The translations under genes and the position numbers were made by a program. This document shows positions 1 through 11,690 of a stretch of 64,000 nucleotides of DNA, piece by piece; positions within the stretch are counted from its first letter, which is position 1; every line of letters starts with the position of its first letter. The stretch covers positions 2,852,001 through 2,916,000 of the forward strand of contig JAEOAD010000005.1 in NCBI GenBank assembly GCA_036365145.1, in the 5' to 3' direction. This stretch comes from Orientallactaga sibirica (taxonomy: Eukaryota; Chordata; Mammalia; Rodentia; Dipodidae). The notes under the pieces are model-generated. The model was given only the letters and a program-made list of their open reading frames with translations, searched no databases and was not told the DNA's origin.

Positions 1-1230
1 TAGTGTACTGAGATTATAGGCACCAATCTTACAGTAGTGTACCGGGATTATAGGCACCAATCTTACAGTAGTGTACTGGGATTATAGGCACCAATCTTAC
101 AGTAGTGTACCGGGATTATAGGCACCAATCTTACAGTAGTGTACTGGGATTATAGGCACCAATCTTACAGTAGTGTACCGAGATTATAGGCACCAATCTT
201 ACAGTAGTGTACCGGGATTATAGGCACCAATCTTACAGTAGTGTACCGGGATTATAGGCACCAATCTTACAGTAGTGTACCGGGATTATAGGCACCAGTC
301 TTACAGTAGTGTACTGAGATTATAGGCACCAATCTTACAGTAGTGTACCGGGATTATAGGCACCAGTCTTACAGTAGTGTACCGGGATTATAGGCACCAA
401 TCTTACAGTAGTGTACTGGGATTATAGGCACCAATCTTACAGTAGTGTACTGGGATTATAGGCACCAATCTTACAGTAGTGTACTGAGATTATAGGCACC
501 AATCTTACAGTAGTGTACCGGGATTATAGGCACCAATCTTACAGTAGTGTACCGGGATTATAGGCACCAATCTTAGAGTAGTGTACTGGGATTATAGGCA
601 CCAATCTTACAGTAGTGTACTGAGATTATAGGCACCAATCTTACAGTAGTGTACCGGGATTATAGGCACCAATCTTACAGTAGTGTACTGGGATTATAGG
701 CACCAATCTTACAGTAGTGTACTGGGATTATAGGCACCAATCTTACAGTAGTGTACTGAGATTATAGGCACCAATCTTACAGTAGTGTACCGGGATTATA
801 GGCACCAATCTTACAGTAGTGTACCGAGATTATAGGCACCAGTCTTACAGTAGTGTACCGGGATTATAGGCACCGATCTTACAGTAGTGTACTGAGATTA
901 TAGGCACCAATCTTATAGTAGTGCACCAATCTTACAGTAGTGGGATTATAGGCACCAATCTTACAGTAGTGTACTGAGATTATAGGCACCAATCTTACAG
1001 TAGTGTACCGGAGATTATAGGCACCAATCTTACAGTAGTGTACTGAGATTATAGGCACCAATCTTACAGTAGTGTACCGAGATTATAGGCACCAATCTTA
1101 CAGTAGTGTACTGAGATTATAGGCACCAATCTTACAGTAGTGTACCGAGATTATAGGCACCATCTTACAGTAGTGTCTGGATTTTTTTAGGTGCTGATCT
1201 TACAGTAGTTACCCGAGATTATAGTACTTA
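1..1230. repeat. 34-bp minisatellite array (about 35 copies, runs off the left edge)
   Basis: Tandem head-to-tail copies of a 34-bp unit with core GATTATAGGCACCAATC followed by TTACAG and TAGTGTAC. There are no unique spacers. Units differ mainly at two positions just before the core (CCGGG, CTGGG, CTGAG, CCGAG), with an occasional CACCAGTC variant. Copies are near-identical to about 880, then contain deletions (around 915-945), and the array degenerates after about 1160. The left end is cut by the window edge. Confidence 0.95.
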
Positions 1231-1321
1231 GGTGACAAGTGTTTTATAATGCATTAAGACATCTCCCTAGACCCTAGATTTTCTTATGCAAACAGTTTTC
1301 CTTTCATTCTACACCAAATTT

Positions 1322-1338
1322 AAAAAAAAAAAAAAAAA
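1322..1338. repeat. poly(A) run
   Basis: Seventeen consecutive A residues just upstream of the first LINE-1 fragment. It could be the tail of an unrecognised retroposon on the + strand. Confidence 0.8.
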
Positions 1339-1344
1339 CAATTC

Positions 1345-1950
1345 TGAGGGACTTTTGATCTAGATGGCAGACTGAGATCTGTAACCATGCAAGAGCTCAC
1401 AGGGTGACATCAGATGACAGCAAGAATCAGGAAACCAAAATTTATCAGCAAGACAAGAAAAGATGACCGAATTCCTGGAAGGAGATGAACCACCCCTTGC
1501 ATATCAGCCAGGGCCAAGATAAAACCACAGAGGGATTGGTGAGATGAGCAAGAATGCTGCTTCCATGGAGAGCCTGACAACCTGTGCCAGGGTGAGGGAG
1601 ACAGACACTGAGGACACTCAACACGTATCAAAGCAGAGATCCAGAAGCTCCTGAGAGCTCGATACCAAAGTAGACTTAAAACACACCCACCATGGCTCAG
1701 GAAATTTTGCAAAGGAGGGGGCAGAAAGACTGTAAGAGCCATGGGGTGGGAAGGACTATCCAGAGGCAATGCCCTCCCATCACAAGGACTGACTGCAGCT
1801 CTCACAATTCAAAACCCACAACCCCATGGTGAATACTAGCAATCTGGCTGAGGAGGGTGCTCAGTGGAGTGGGGGAAGGGAGGAGGGAAATGATGGTACC
1901 AACACATGATGTGTCAATATAAGGTACATACTTAATAAAAAAATAAAACA
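1345..1950 (+). mobile_element. LINE-1 3'-UTR fragment (rodent L1)
   Basis: The segment reads like a rodent L1 3' UTR: AAGAGCTCACAGGGTGACAT near the start, then GGCTCAGGAAATTTTGCAAA, AGGAGGGGGCAGAAAGACTG and TAAGAGCCA, ending in A-rich AATAAAAAAATAAAAC. It shares long blocks with the copies at 5560-6400 and 3290-3770 in the same order and strand. No ORF2 sequence is attached, so it is a 5'-truncated insertion. Confidence 0.7.
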
Positions 1951-2880
1951 ATAAGAATGGATCTGTCTTGTGGAAAAATTGAAAACCCCTGGTTCTCTGG
2001 CTTACAGACAGGTGCTGAATTCCCATTTTCTTGGAGGAAACCTTGGGAACAGAATAGCTTGCGCAGGTAGGGGAAGTATACTGGGGTTCTGCATGTACCT
2101 TGGGGTGTGGTGATGTCATTTTAGCTCTAAATGCCAGGTGTTCTGTGTGGAAATGGGAGTAAAACCTACCTCTCTCTTTTCAGAAAGTTGTCATGGAATA
2201 AACTGGAACAAAGTGCTGGGAGGTGTCCATGAGTCACATGTCGCACAAGCACACGAGGGAGCTTTTCCTCAAAGACTTTCTGACAACTGTTCTCTCTGTG
2301 TGTTCTGATTTTTGTTCCTGAGTGAAATTCACATGAGGATGAGATACGAAAGAAAAACAAGGATGACAAGAAACTCTGCTTTGATCTTGGAGACTGAGCT
2401 CATTTTTGTACATGGTTTTGATTTATTTCCCAGTTCCAGCAATGAGTTCCATTCCACTGAATGGATTTATTAGCCAAATCAAGAGGAGTTGGTAACCCAC
2501 CATGGCTGTGTGCCACTACTGCACTTATTTGAGCATTACATCAGGATGTTTCCTGCTGGGTAGCTTAGACTGCGAAGTTGTTTGGACAGATGTTGGCCAT
2601 TTTCCCCCAGTTGCTCATGTAGCACCCTCTGGCATTAGACAAGCTAACTGTCTGGGGACTGACACTCTTCCAGATTCTGGCCGGGTCTCTCCATGTTTTG
2701 TCTCACACGCGTGTGCTGTCTTCGACAGTAGGGTCTTACCATTAACCTTTGGTGGGTCATCAAGAACTCTGACAGAAGTCTGTCTTTTTTTTTTTGGGAG
2801 ACCTTGTAGCTGTCTCGGATCAACAGCTCATTGTGAAAGTTAACCCCGTGCTGTTACTGGGAGTTATAAATTAAGCACCA

Positions 2881-3001
2881 AGGGAGATGAGGGAAGAAAA
2901 AGAAAGATAATATGAAGGAGAAAGTGAGTATAGAGAGGAAAGGGAGAGAGAGAGGGAGGGAGAGAGAGAGAAGAGAGAGGGAGAGAGAAGAGAGAGAGAG
3001 G
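2881..3001. repeat. GA-rich low-complexity tract with (GA)n core
   Basis: Purine-rich + strand. The densest (GA)n part is 2941-3000. Confidence 0.9.
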
Positions 3002-3289
3002 CACGAAAAGATTAAGGTTGGTCTTCGTGATGTTCTCTCCACTTTCCTATGGTTCAGGTGTTCCCTTTGCAGGCCTACTGAATGATCAATGTTTTAACCT
3101 GTTGTTCGGAATAAAGGGTTTTATAGCATCATTTCCTTTTGGGTCCCTATTTGCAAGATCAAGACACCACCAAATGTGGGCAAGAAGAGGGCATATGCAT
3201 ATAAAATTCCTTCTAAAATATCTATGGCCATCCCAACTACCTAGTACTAACTTCTCTCTCTGTTGGAGAATTTGCTTATCTTTTTCAGA

Positions 3290-3768
3290 TGGACAACGAA
3301 CCTGAAGGGAGGATCAGCCAATCACACCTCACCAGGGCTCCAGCTGAAACCATAGAGCAAGGCAGGGAAAGGGCAAGAATACAGCGTTCATGGCGATCAC
3401 AACACCAGAACAAGGCTGAAGGAGATAAACACAGAGAACATCCAACTCCAACTAAGCCAGATATCCAGAGACACAGAGGCTCCCAAAACCTCATCACTGA
3501 AGTAGAACTAAAATGACCCCAATGTGGCTCAGGGAAATTCGCGGAAGAGGGGGTGGAAAGAATGTTAGAGCCACAAGTTGGGGCATTATGCACAGAGACT
3601 TGGCCTATCCCCCATAACTCTTGACTACCCCCACAATGCACGACTCATATTCCCCATTGATGAGGGTCCTTCTGGAAGAGGGAGGACAGGGAGGAGGATA
3701 ATGGAGTCACCACTATGAATGTAAAATTAGAATAATATAAATAAAAAATAAATTATAAAAAAAGAAAC
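3290..3768 (+). mobile_element. LINE-1 3'-UTR fragment
   Basis: Contains GGCTCAGGGAAATTCGCGGA, then AGAGGGGGTGGAAAGAATGT and TAGAGCCA, the same conserved 3'-UTR block as at 1345-1950, followed by a GATGAGGGTCCTTCTGG stretch and an A/T-rich tail. Inserted + strand, 5' truncated. Confidence 0.7.
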
Positions 3769-3771
3769 TGC

Positions 3772-4020
3772 TTTGGAACAGTCACTCATAGAAAGTAAGT
3801 ACAAAAGGAGATTCTAATACAGTGATTCACTTTGGAACAGTCATTCATCTGCACGCATAGAAAGTACACAAGGAGGGCTAGAGAGATGGCTTAACAGTTA
3901 AGATGCATGACTGTGAAGCCCAAGGGCCCAGGTTCATTTCTCCAGGTCCCACATAAGCCAGATGCACATGGTGGCGCATGCATCTGGAGTTCCTTTGCAG
4001 TGGCTGGAAGCCCTGGCGCA

Positions 4021-4057
<37 letters not shown>

Positions 4058-4133
4058 ATAAATAAATATAAATATAAATCTTTTTTTAAAAAAGAAAGTA
4101 CACAAGGAGATTCTAATACAGTGATTCACTTTC
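3772..4133. repeat. Short tandem duplication (about 59-65 bp) split by a SINE
   Basis: TTTGGAACAGTCA...GATTCAC occurs at 3772-3830 and again from 3831. The second copy is interrupted at 3875 by a SINE and resumes after 4109 with ATTCTAATACAGTGATTCAC. The duplication therefore predates the SINE. Confidence 0.85.
3876..4092 (+). mobile_element. tRNA-derived SINE (Dipodidae-type, short form)
   Basis: Head GGCTAGAGAGATGGCTTAAC, middle GCCAGATGCACATGGTGGCG, then CATCTGGAGTTCCTTTGCAG, a (TC)n run and an AATAAATA tail. A perfect 17-bp target-site duplication flanks it: AGAAAGTACACAAGGAG at 3859-3875 and 4093-4109. Confidence 0.93.
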
Positions 4134-5559
4134 TCACTCAAATATATTGCTTGTAATAGTTGTCAAAAATAATTTTAAAAAACAAGCTTGCCATATGGTA
4201 TAAAATGTGCTTCAAAATCACCCAAATGATGTGCCGCCCTCCCCTGTGGATGTTATCAAGATGGTGTATTTCTTATTTGTTTGTCTCCTACATTTTTTTC
4301 TATAAGTAGAATGCTGAGCATGAATTTTTTTGCCCTATTTTCCATTCTCTCCATTTTTACAAGAGCATCTTTTCACACTATAATGTTGTAAGAGGCAGTT
4401 TTTTCCTTATTTATTCCTTGGGTATTTATAGAATGAAGGAAAGCCAAAAGCATTTGCACATTCACCATTATACAGAATATTATTTTAAAATATGGTATTT
4501 TCATTCTTAACACATTCCAGGAAAGTAAAATTCATGGTATACAAAAAATATGCACTCAGAAAAATATACAAGTAATAAATATAAAAAAGATTTGATGTGA
4601 AAAAATTATTGTCTGTTGGTGTTACAAGCATGAAATCTGGGACTATAGTACAACACTTAAATCCAAGATCTTCCAGTTAATGGCTATCATCAGGTAGATA
4701 AGAAAAGGTTTTTAACTTTTTGACTTTCCATCTTCTCATCTACAAACAAAGCCAAAATCAAAGCTTGCCTCCCCCACCTGTGCTAGACTAAATACAATTC
4801 TCTATGTGAAGTGCTCAGTGGAGTCCTTGATCCAATATGCACATATAGATATTCCACACTCACTATACAAAATCAATAAATATTAGTTCTTCTTTTGGTG
4901 CATTTCATAGGTAGAGTAGTTGAAGTTTCATGGCTCACTTCATCGCCATCACCTAGTGTCTAAGAAATTTAAATTCTGAGCTTCATCAAAGACTACTGAG
5001 TCAGAAGGCAGTGGAAGGGGAGAGGTGATAGCAATTTCTCCTTGACAAGGCACTCCAGGCGATTTGAATGTCTTCTCGAGTTTGCAAGTTTGTCTGGAGA
5101 AAGACAGACCATACACCCGACTCTGTTCACAGATACCAAGTCTAGTGATTCCCATTTTGTTTTGTGTATTCATTAATCTGATGAACTGAACTGCCCTGCA
5201 AGAATGTTGATTAGAACTTCTACAGCTTAACTTAAAGATGATCCACATACCTCTAGCACTGCTCAGAGTTTTTGTGGTACTCAAGCATTTGGCAACAAAA
5301 TTCTTTCTTTGGTTACTAAATTAAGTGTTTGCAAAAAAAAAAAAAAAAATGTTGGATTTTCTTTTTGTTATAAGGGACCTCCATATAAACTTAATAGAAA
5401 TAAACCCCAGTGACATATTGTACAGAATGGGCACCATAATAAATGACAATGCACTGTTCAGTTCAAAACTAATAAATGAGATTTTTAAATGTTTTCATAA
5501 CAGAAAAATATAAAATTGTGAGGTGAGGGTTTTTCATATGCCTTGTAACCCTCTCAAAA

Positions 5560-6400
5560 CGAACAGGATAGTGCTAGATATGAAATCAACCATCAGGACA
5601 ACATGTGCTCATCTGAGCAACAGTGGCACTCAGCCCAAACAGTAACCACTGGCTCTGCAATTGGATAAGAGACCCACTCTACAGGAAGAACTCATAACTG
5701 GTACCAATCAGAATCCTAGAGACAAGGGTCATGGACTCCACTGGAATGTTCGCACTAGTCTTTGGCTCAAGGAGAGGCTACACCCCCTCAAAATCTCTCT
5801 TAATTAACTATGCCCATCCCCTTTAATGCATGATGCTCTCACTGTCAGTTGGAGAATTTTTTTTTTTTAAGGCAGTGAAAACCAGGAAGAACCAAAATCC
5901 ATCAACATGACAAGAAAAGATAGCTAACTACCTATTACGCAATGAGGCACCTCTTGCACATCAGCCAGGGTGCAGGTTCAATGCCAGAGGAATTGGAAAG
6001 TTAAGCAAGATCACAGCTCTCATGGCGAGCCTGTCAACCTGTGCCAGGGTGATGCAGATAGACACCGAGGACACTCAAAACATATCGAAGCAGAAACCCA
6101 GCAGTGGCTAAGAGCTTAACACTAAAGAAGACTTATAACACACCCGGCAAGGCTCAGGGAACATTGCAGAAGAGGGGACAGAAAGATTTTAAGAGCCACA
6201 GGGTGAGAAGGTGTGTCCAGATTCATTGTCCACCACCCCACACTGGCTGACTGGCTGCTGCTCTCCTAACTCATAGCCCCATGGTGACTATCGGCAATGC
6301 ACTGAGGAGGTGCTCCGTGGAGTGGGGGCGGGGAGCAGAGGGATGAAACCACACGTGATTTGTCCACAAAACAATGTCTGAAATAAATTGTTTTAGAAAG
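5560..6400 (+). mobile_element. LINE-1 3'-UTR fragment (longest of three)
   Basis: Starts with GTGCTAGATATGAAATCAAC and a unit ending CTCTCACTGTCAGTTGGAGA, then shares with 1345-1950 the blocks CATGACAAGAAAAGATAGCT, CATCAGCCAGGGTGCAG, CAACCTGTGCCAGGGTGATG and GGCTCAGGGAACATTGCAGA. It ends in an AATAAATTGTTTTAG tail. Same strand as the other two copies. Confidence 0.7.
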
Positions 6401-9064
6401 CATTGCATTGCCCCATAAATAATGCAATGAGTATTTGTCAATTTAACATAAATAAAAAAACTGAACATGAAAATCTCTATTACAAACAAACAAAAACCTT
6501 GCAATATAGTGATCATTTAGTAAAACTTATTTTTGACTAAAATTTTCATAGCTGCTAGTCCGTGATAAGCATGTTGGGATGGTTTGAATGCAGGTGTAAT
6601 TCTTCTATAAATTCAGTCATTCTCAAATACTGTATGACTTGTTATAAGTTAGACAGACTACAGAGCCAGAGACGCCTTGAATGATGTATTTTTCTTTCCA
6701 TTCTATGGTAAAATAATAATGATACACTTTGGCTGGGAAGTGGGTACAGGGTGGGTTTCAGAATCAGGCTATTCTTAACAGCAAGAAGACGGGCAGCAGG
6801 GGTACCTTAAGGCATGGTATTGACATTAATGAGATTATGTAAAGCACGTCTTAACACTCTGATATAAAAATAAGAAAGTGTACTTCTATGAATACATATT
6901 TACAATCCATTATTATATGTGATTTTCATTAAAGCTCTGGCAAAAATGGTACTTTGCAGTCATAAGGACTACTTACGAATAATAACCGCCCATTTCAGAT
7001 GCTCTACATTAACTCACAACGCTGCAGACTATCTGGGAGCAGTTTGAGACCCTGACTGCTCTCTGGCCGCTTGACTACGGTTTCCCTGTAAGGAAACACC
7101 CTGCACAGCCCCTCGGGGAGCAGTCGTCTGCTGTTGCCCAGCTTCCTTCCCTGCGGAAAACAGCAGCATGTCCACAAAGCAAAGTGGCTCCTTCCACAGG
7201 AAAGGCTACCACAGCAGATAGCCTCAAGTCCCACATGATGGACACAGGTATACTTTCCAATGTTGCTAGAATAGTTTAAAATTCAGAATTTTCATGACAT
7301 AGAGGGTGTGGGAAAGGAAAGTGCACACAGGATACTCATGACAGCATACAACAGAGTCTAGCTTCCTGTCAGCAAGCAAGGCCTTTCTGCCCAGTCTACG
7401 TCGACACTGTTCGTAACCTGGCAGAGTTTTTTTTTTCTTCCCCTTGACCAATAGCCATTATCCTTAACAGTGTTCTTGGCACTCAAAAGTAAGCAATGGT
7501 GGCTAAGGTAAAAATGAGATTGATTGTAATATTTTTTCTGATCCCAGTTTCAATGTTTAATTGGTACTGCTGTCACCATTTTCATACTTTCTGGGTGCCC
7601 AGAAAGCAGCAATCTGGCAATCAAGCAGCTTCATTTAGTGTCACTATTTCAATATTTCATCACCCCTCGGGAGCATCCAGCTCGAGGTGTAGATGCTTAA
7701 TGAGGAGAAATTTAAGTACTTCGTTCCTGTTGTCTTGTTAGTTATTGTTTGCAAAATTTTCTTCCCTTATCAGACTGGCTAGGGATACCGAAGTTGATGT
7801 CTTCTGTTACGTAGAGAGCTTTGGCAATTCGCAGGATGTTATTTTTAACAAGAGTGTTCTCATAAATGATTCTCAACAGTTTTCTGGTAGAATAACAAGG
7901 TTTCTCACCTGGTTGTCTATAGTAAAAGTTAAAGGACAAGAATAACATGTAGCATGCACATTCTTTTCTAAACCTTCTGCCACTGCAACTACGAATGATT
8001 AAAATATTGCTCTTCATTCTAATTTCTGCTCCCCAAATGCAACATAAATACTTCCATCCAACTGAGAAGTAGTGTTTATGAGTGTCTTACGTTCAGGCAC
8101 TGGGGTATATAATAATGCCACTCTCAAGGACCTAGGCAGACGCAAGCACGCGATTCTGGCAATATCACATGCACACAGTGTACTTAGATGTGTGAGTTGC
8201 TCTGAGTGACTATGTCAGGCATCCACATTGAATCATTACCTTGTCCTGGTGACTGGTTCCACAGAAAAGAGCTGAGCCATGACTGGCCTAAGGCTGGTCT
8301 GCCGTAGGGGTTCAGTCCCACAAAGGCCTCCCTGGAGTTGCTGAGCGCTCGCTCCTTCCAGAAACCATGCTGTCCCTACCTTGCTTCTGGTCTGCTGTTT
8401 CCCTGTCGCTGACCAGTGGCCGGGAGACACTGGCGTCACTCTGGACTGCTGCTCTTGGAGGGCCCTCAGGGCAGGCCGGGATGAGCAAAGTACTCACTCG
8501 CAAGCATGACCTGGTGTGAAATTAGTGCAACCCATGGGTGATGCCAAGGGCCAGGAGCATCAGAGGACTCCGTCACTGTCCACAAGGTTCTTGTGACATG
8601 TACATGTCCTGTACCATAATCCCCCTCGGTCAGTCGTTGAACCATATGGAATTGCTACTGCTGTGGCCACTGGGCTGGACACTGATTGTAACTTTTCTGT
8701 CCATTTAGACAAATTTCCACCCTATATAGTTGCACTCCATTTTAAATGAAGTGCATTCAAAATCCATTTTCCTGCTGTTAATTTTAGCTACAGAAATAAA
8801 ACTAAACAAAACAACAACAAAACAGAAAATCTCAAAAATCTTAGTCTCCCCCAAAGCCCTATAGTAGCTAAGGCAGTTATAAATTTCCAGAATAGCTATA
8901 TATGGCAGGTACTTTGCCCAAGAGACTCCCTTGGCCTTTGTATCTAAAAATGTTCATCATTCTATAAGTCCTTACCAATTATTTCCAAGAGTTGATGGGA
9001 ACCCAAAAAGAAGTGGGATAATCAGTTATGAGCCAGGCCTAGCTCTATACTGCCCAGTTTTTGT

Positions 9065-9290
9065 TTATTTATTTATTTTTAAAGATTTTTTATTTTTATT
9101 TATTTATTTTTTAGAGACAGAGAGGGGAGAGGAGAGTGAGAATGGGCATGCCAGGGCCTCTAGCCACTGCAAACGAACTCCAGACGCATGCCCCCTTGAG
9201 CATCTGGCTTACGTGGGACCTGGAGAATCCAACCAAGGTCCTTAGGCTTTGCAGGCATGTGCCTTAACTGCTAAGCCATCTCTCCAGCCC
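9065..9290 (-). mobile_element. tRNA-derived SINE (short form)
   Basis: Reverse complement of the family: the + strand ends CTAAGCCATCTCTCCAGCCC at 9290 (element head), with CTAGCCACTGCAAACGAACT in the body and a T-rich tail on the left. Flanking TTTATTT sequence hides the exact target-site duplication. Confidence 0.9.
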
Positions 9291-9304
9291 GTGTTTATTT
9301 TTAA

Positions 9305-9305
9305 T

Positions 9306-9375
<70 letters not shown>
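9305..9375. repeat. Compound microsatellite (TC)n(TG)n
   Basis: About 17 TC units to 9338, then about 19 GT units to 9375, directly beside the SINE head at 9290. Confidence 0.95.
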
Positions 9376-9376
<1 letters not shown>

Positions 9377-9480
9377 TTTGTGGTACATGATCATGTGTCT
9401 GTATGCAGATGTATACCCTTTGAAATGGTGTTTGTTACAAAAGACCACAGTTAAAGGACAGGAAACAGTTTGGTCTTCTA

Positions 9481-9494
9481 GTTGCTATGGTAAC
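9481..9494 (+). promoter_or_regulatory. RFX X-box motif
   Basis: GTTGCTATGGTAAC is a full two-half-site match to the RFX-factor X-box (GTNRCC spacer RGYAAC class). It lies in non-repeat intron. The call is motif only. Confidence 0.5.
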
Positions 9495-9827
9495 AGTTGG
9501 CTATGAAAAGTAATTGCAACTGGTTCTATTCCCTGCTGGCAGTGCACATTTTTCAGGGCAGTAGACTGGAGGTGTTCTAGGTGAGGCCGACCTCCACATC
9601 CTCAGAAGCCATGCCTGCCACCCATATCTCACTACTTGAGCTGGAGGAGCAGTCCTCCCATCCAGTGCCAAACAAATATACAGGGAATCCGTGAGAGTTC
9701 ATCTACAGGGGTTTTGTTTGTTTGTTTGTTTTCTTTTGCTTTGATTTTTTTTTTTTAATTTGCCCCATGAGCACAAACTGTGTGTCTACTTAAAGAACTC
9801 TACCTCTCCATTAAGAAAGCAAATCAA

Positions 9828-9965
9828 GGGCTGGAGAGATAGCTTAGCAGTTAAGGCACTTGCCTTCAAAGCCAAAGGACCCAGGTTTGATTCCCCAGAA
9901 CGTATGTTAGCCAGATGCACAAGGGGCTCACGATTACACAGGGATTCCATGCTAGCATGGTTTTC
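9828..9965 (+). mobile_element. tRNA-derived SINE, 3' truncated or rearranged
   Basis: Head GGGCTGGAGAGATAGCTTAG and box GTTAAGGCACTTGCC, then GCCAGATGCACAAGGGGCTC. The usual second half and TC tract are replaced by other sequence. Confidence 0.85.
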
Positions 9966-9994
9966 CTCAAGAAGAAGAAAAAAGTAACAATAAT

Positions 9995-10330
9995 TGTTGG
10001 TGAGGACAAGGATAGAGGCTGAGAGGAACACTTACATTCTGCTGCTGGGAATGTATATTAGTCCAGCCACAGTGGAAATCGGTATGGAGGTTCTGTAAAA
10101 ATTAAATTATATCATACGATCTTTTCACTTCTGGGAAGATACCCAAAAGAATCAAAGACACATTACCACAGAAATGTTCACATACCCATGTTAATCAAGA
10201 CACTTTTCATAAAAGGAGAGAGGGAGACAAAAGAGGATATAGGGGCAATTATGATCAAAGTGTATAATACAATATATGAAAATGACATAATGAAACTCCT
10301 CCTTTTCTATAAGTAAATTTACTAAAATTA
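9995..10330 (+). mobile_element. LINE-1 3'-end fragment, internally deleted
   Basis: Contains GCTGCTGGGAATGTATATTA, CCACAGTGGAAATCGGTATG and ATACCCAAAAGAATC, which are conserved L1 ORF2 C-terminal/3' sequence, then GATCAAAGTGTATAATAC and ATGACATAATGAAACTCCTC, typical of rodent L1 3' UTR. Segments normally between these are missing. Confidence 0.75.
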
Positions 10331-10646
10331 TGCAGCTTATGTCTTAAAGTTCTCTATTGGCCAAGAGCATGAAGTGTGAGCGTCCACATCACATACAATC
10401 CAACTGTAATCTCGAGGTCTCACCTGAAACCTGTCTTCCTGCAGAAACCTACTTCCTGTTATGACAAAACAACTCATGGCAGGAATGTAAAGAGATGACA
10501 AGTTCTTAAATAAACAATGGCTCTCCTCTTTATTTCAAATGTCCTTGCAACTAATTGTTCCACAAGTTTGTCCTTATTTTGTGGGCAAATTCACTTAAAG
10601 GAGAATTATGCATATTAACTTGTTTGGATTTAAAATAAATGGTACA

Positions 10647-10880
10647 GGGCTGGTGAAATGGCTTAGTGGTTAAGGTGCTTCCTGCAAAGACTGAGGACCT
10701 ATGTTTGACTCTCCAGAACCCATGTAAGCCAGATGCACAAGGTGATGCATACGTTCAAGGTCACGTATGTGCACAGGGTGGTGGCTGTATCTGGAGTTCG
10801 ACTGCAGTGGCTAGAGGCCCTGATGTGCTGATTCTCACTCACTCTCTCTCTCTCATAAAATAAATAAAATCAAAAAACAA
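10647..10880 (+). mobile_element. tRNA-derived SINE (short form, diverged)
   Basis: Head GGGCTGGTGAAATGGCTTAG, then AAGCCAGATGCACAAGGTGA, TCTGGAGTTCGACTGCAGTG, a TC tract and an AAATAAAAT tail. Confidence 0.9.
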
Positions 10881-11392
10881 TTAAAATATATGATACAATG
10901 GCTATTACTGCCAATATGACTGGGCAATATAAGCCAGTCAGTGATGCCAAGTGTTCTGTCTCTGTTTGTCACATGTTCATGTCTATTTTAAATATGTTCA
11001 TGTTGATTTCTGCTCTGGTAAAGATAAGGTTGGGAAATGCTATGTATATTTATTTAATATTTATATTTATTATATATTATTATATTTAATATTCTACATA
11101 GAAAGCATGCAATCCAGTCATGCTATTATACATGTGATGTTCAAAGTGCGAAGGTCATCATACAGCTCTTAGCTCAGGCATGTTTTCAATAAACTTAAGA
11201 ATAACAAAGGCTTCTAGTTTTAATCCTAAATTGTCTATCAGATGAATGACAACCTCACGTCACTTTATCACAAAATTCTGATCAAACCCACTATACATCC
11301 ACTTCATGTGTATCCTGGAAAACCAGTAACAATAGGAGAGAGAGGATAACATTTGGAGGGAGAAGTTTTGCAGGCAGTCTTCACTTTTTGCA

Positions 11393-11690
11393 TGTGTGTA
11401 CGTGTGTGTGTGTACGTGTGTGTGTGTGATGTGTGCACATGTGTGTATGCAAGCTCACATGTGTATGGGTCATGTTTATGTATGTGTGTGTGCATGTGGA
11501 GATTAGAGGTTGTCATTAGATGTCCTGGATCACTCCACACCTTATTTCCTGAATCAGCACCTCTCTATTGAACCCAAAACTCATGGATTTGGCTTAATCT
11601 AGCTAGTTAGTTTGCTCTGGAAATCCTGTCTCTAACCGAAGCCCTAGGATTACAGACCACGTACCGCACAAGGGTACAGGGAATCCTGAA
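11393..11690 (-). mobile_element. B4/RSINE1-type SINE
   Basis: The left edge is a TG/ACGTG-rich tract (the SINE's CA-rich tail on the minus strand), followed by GCATGTGGAGATTAGAGGTT and AAATCCTGTCTCTAACC, ending GATTACAGACCACGTACC. The element is diverged. Confidence 0.6.

Noticed and set aside
1..1230. CRISPR-like regularly repeated array
   Set aside because: The 34-bp units are directly adjacent with no unique spacers, and the DNA is mammalian. It is a minisatellite.
8931..9506. Open frames with SLSLSL or THTHTH runs near SINEs
   Set aside because: They are SINE and (TC)n/(TG)n sequence read in frame, as are similar ones at 3962, 38422, 54587 and 61252.
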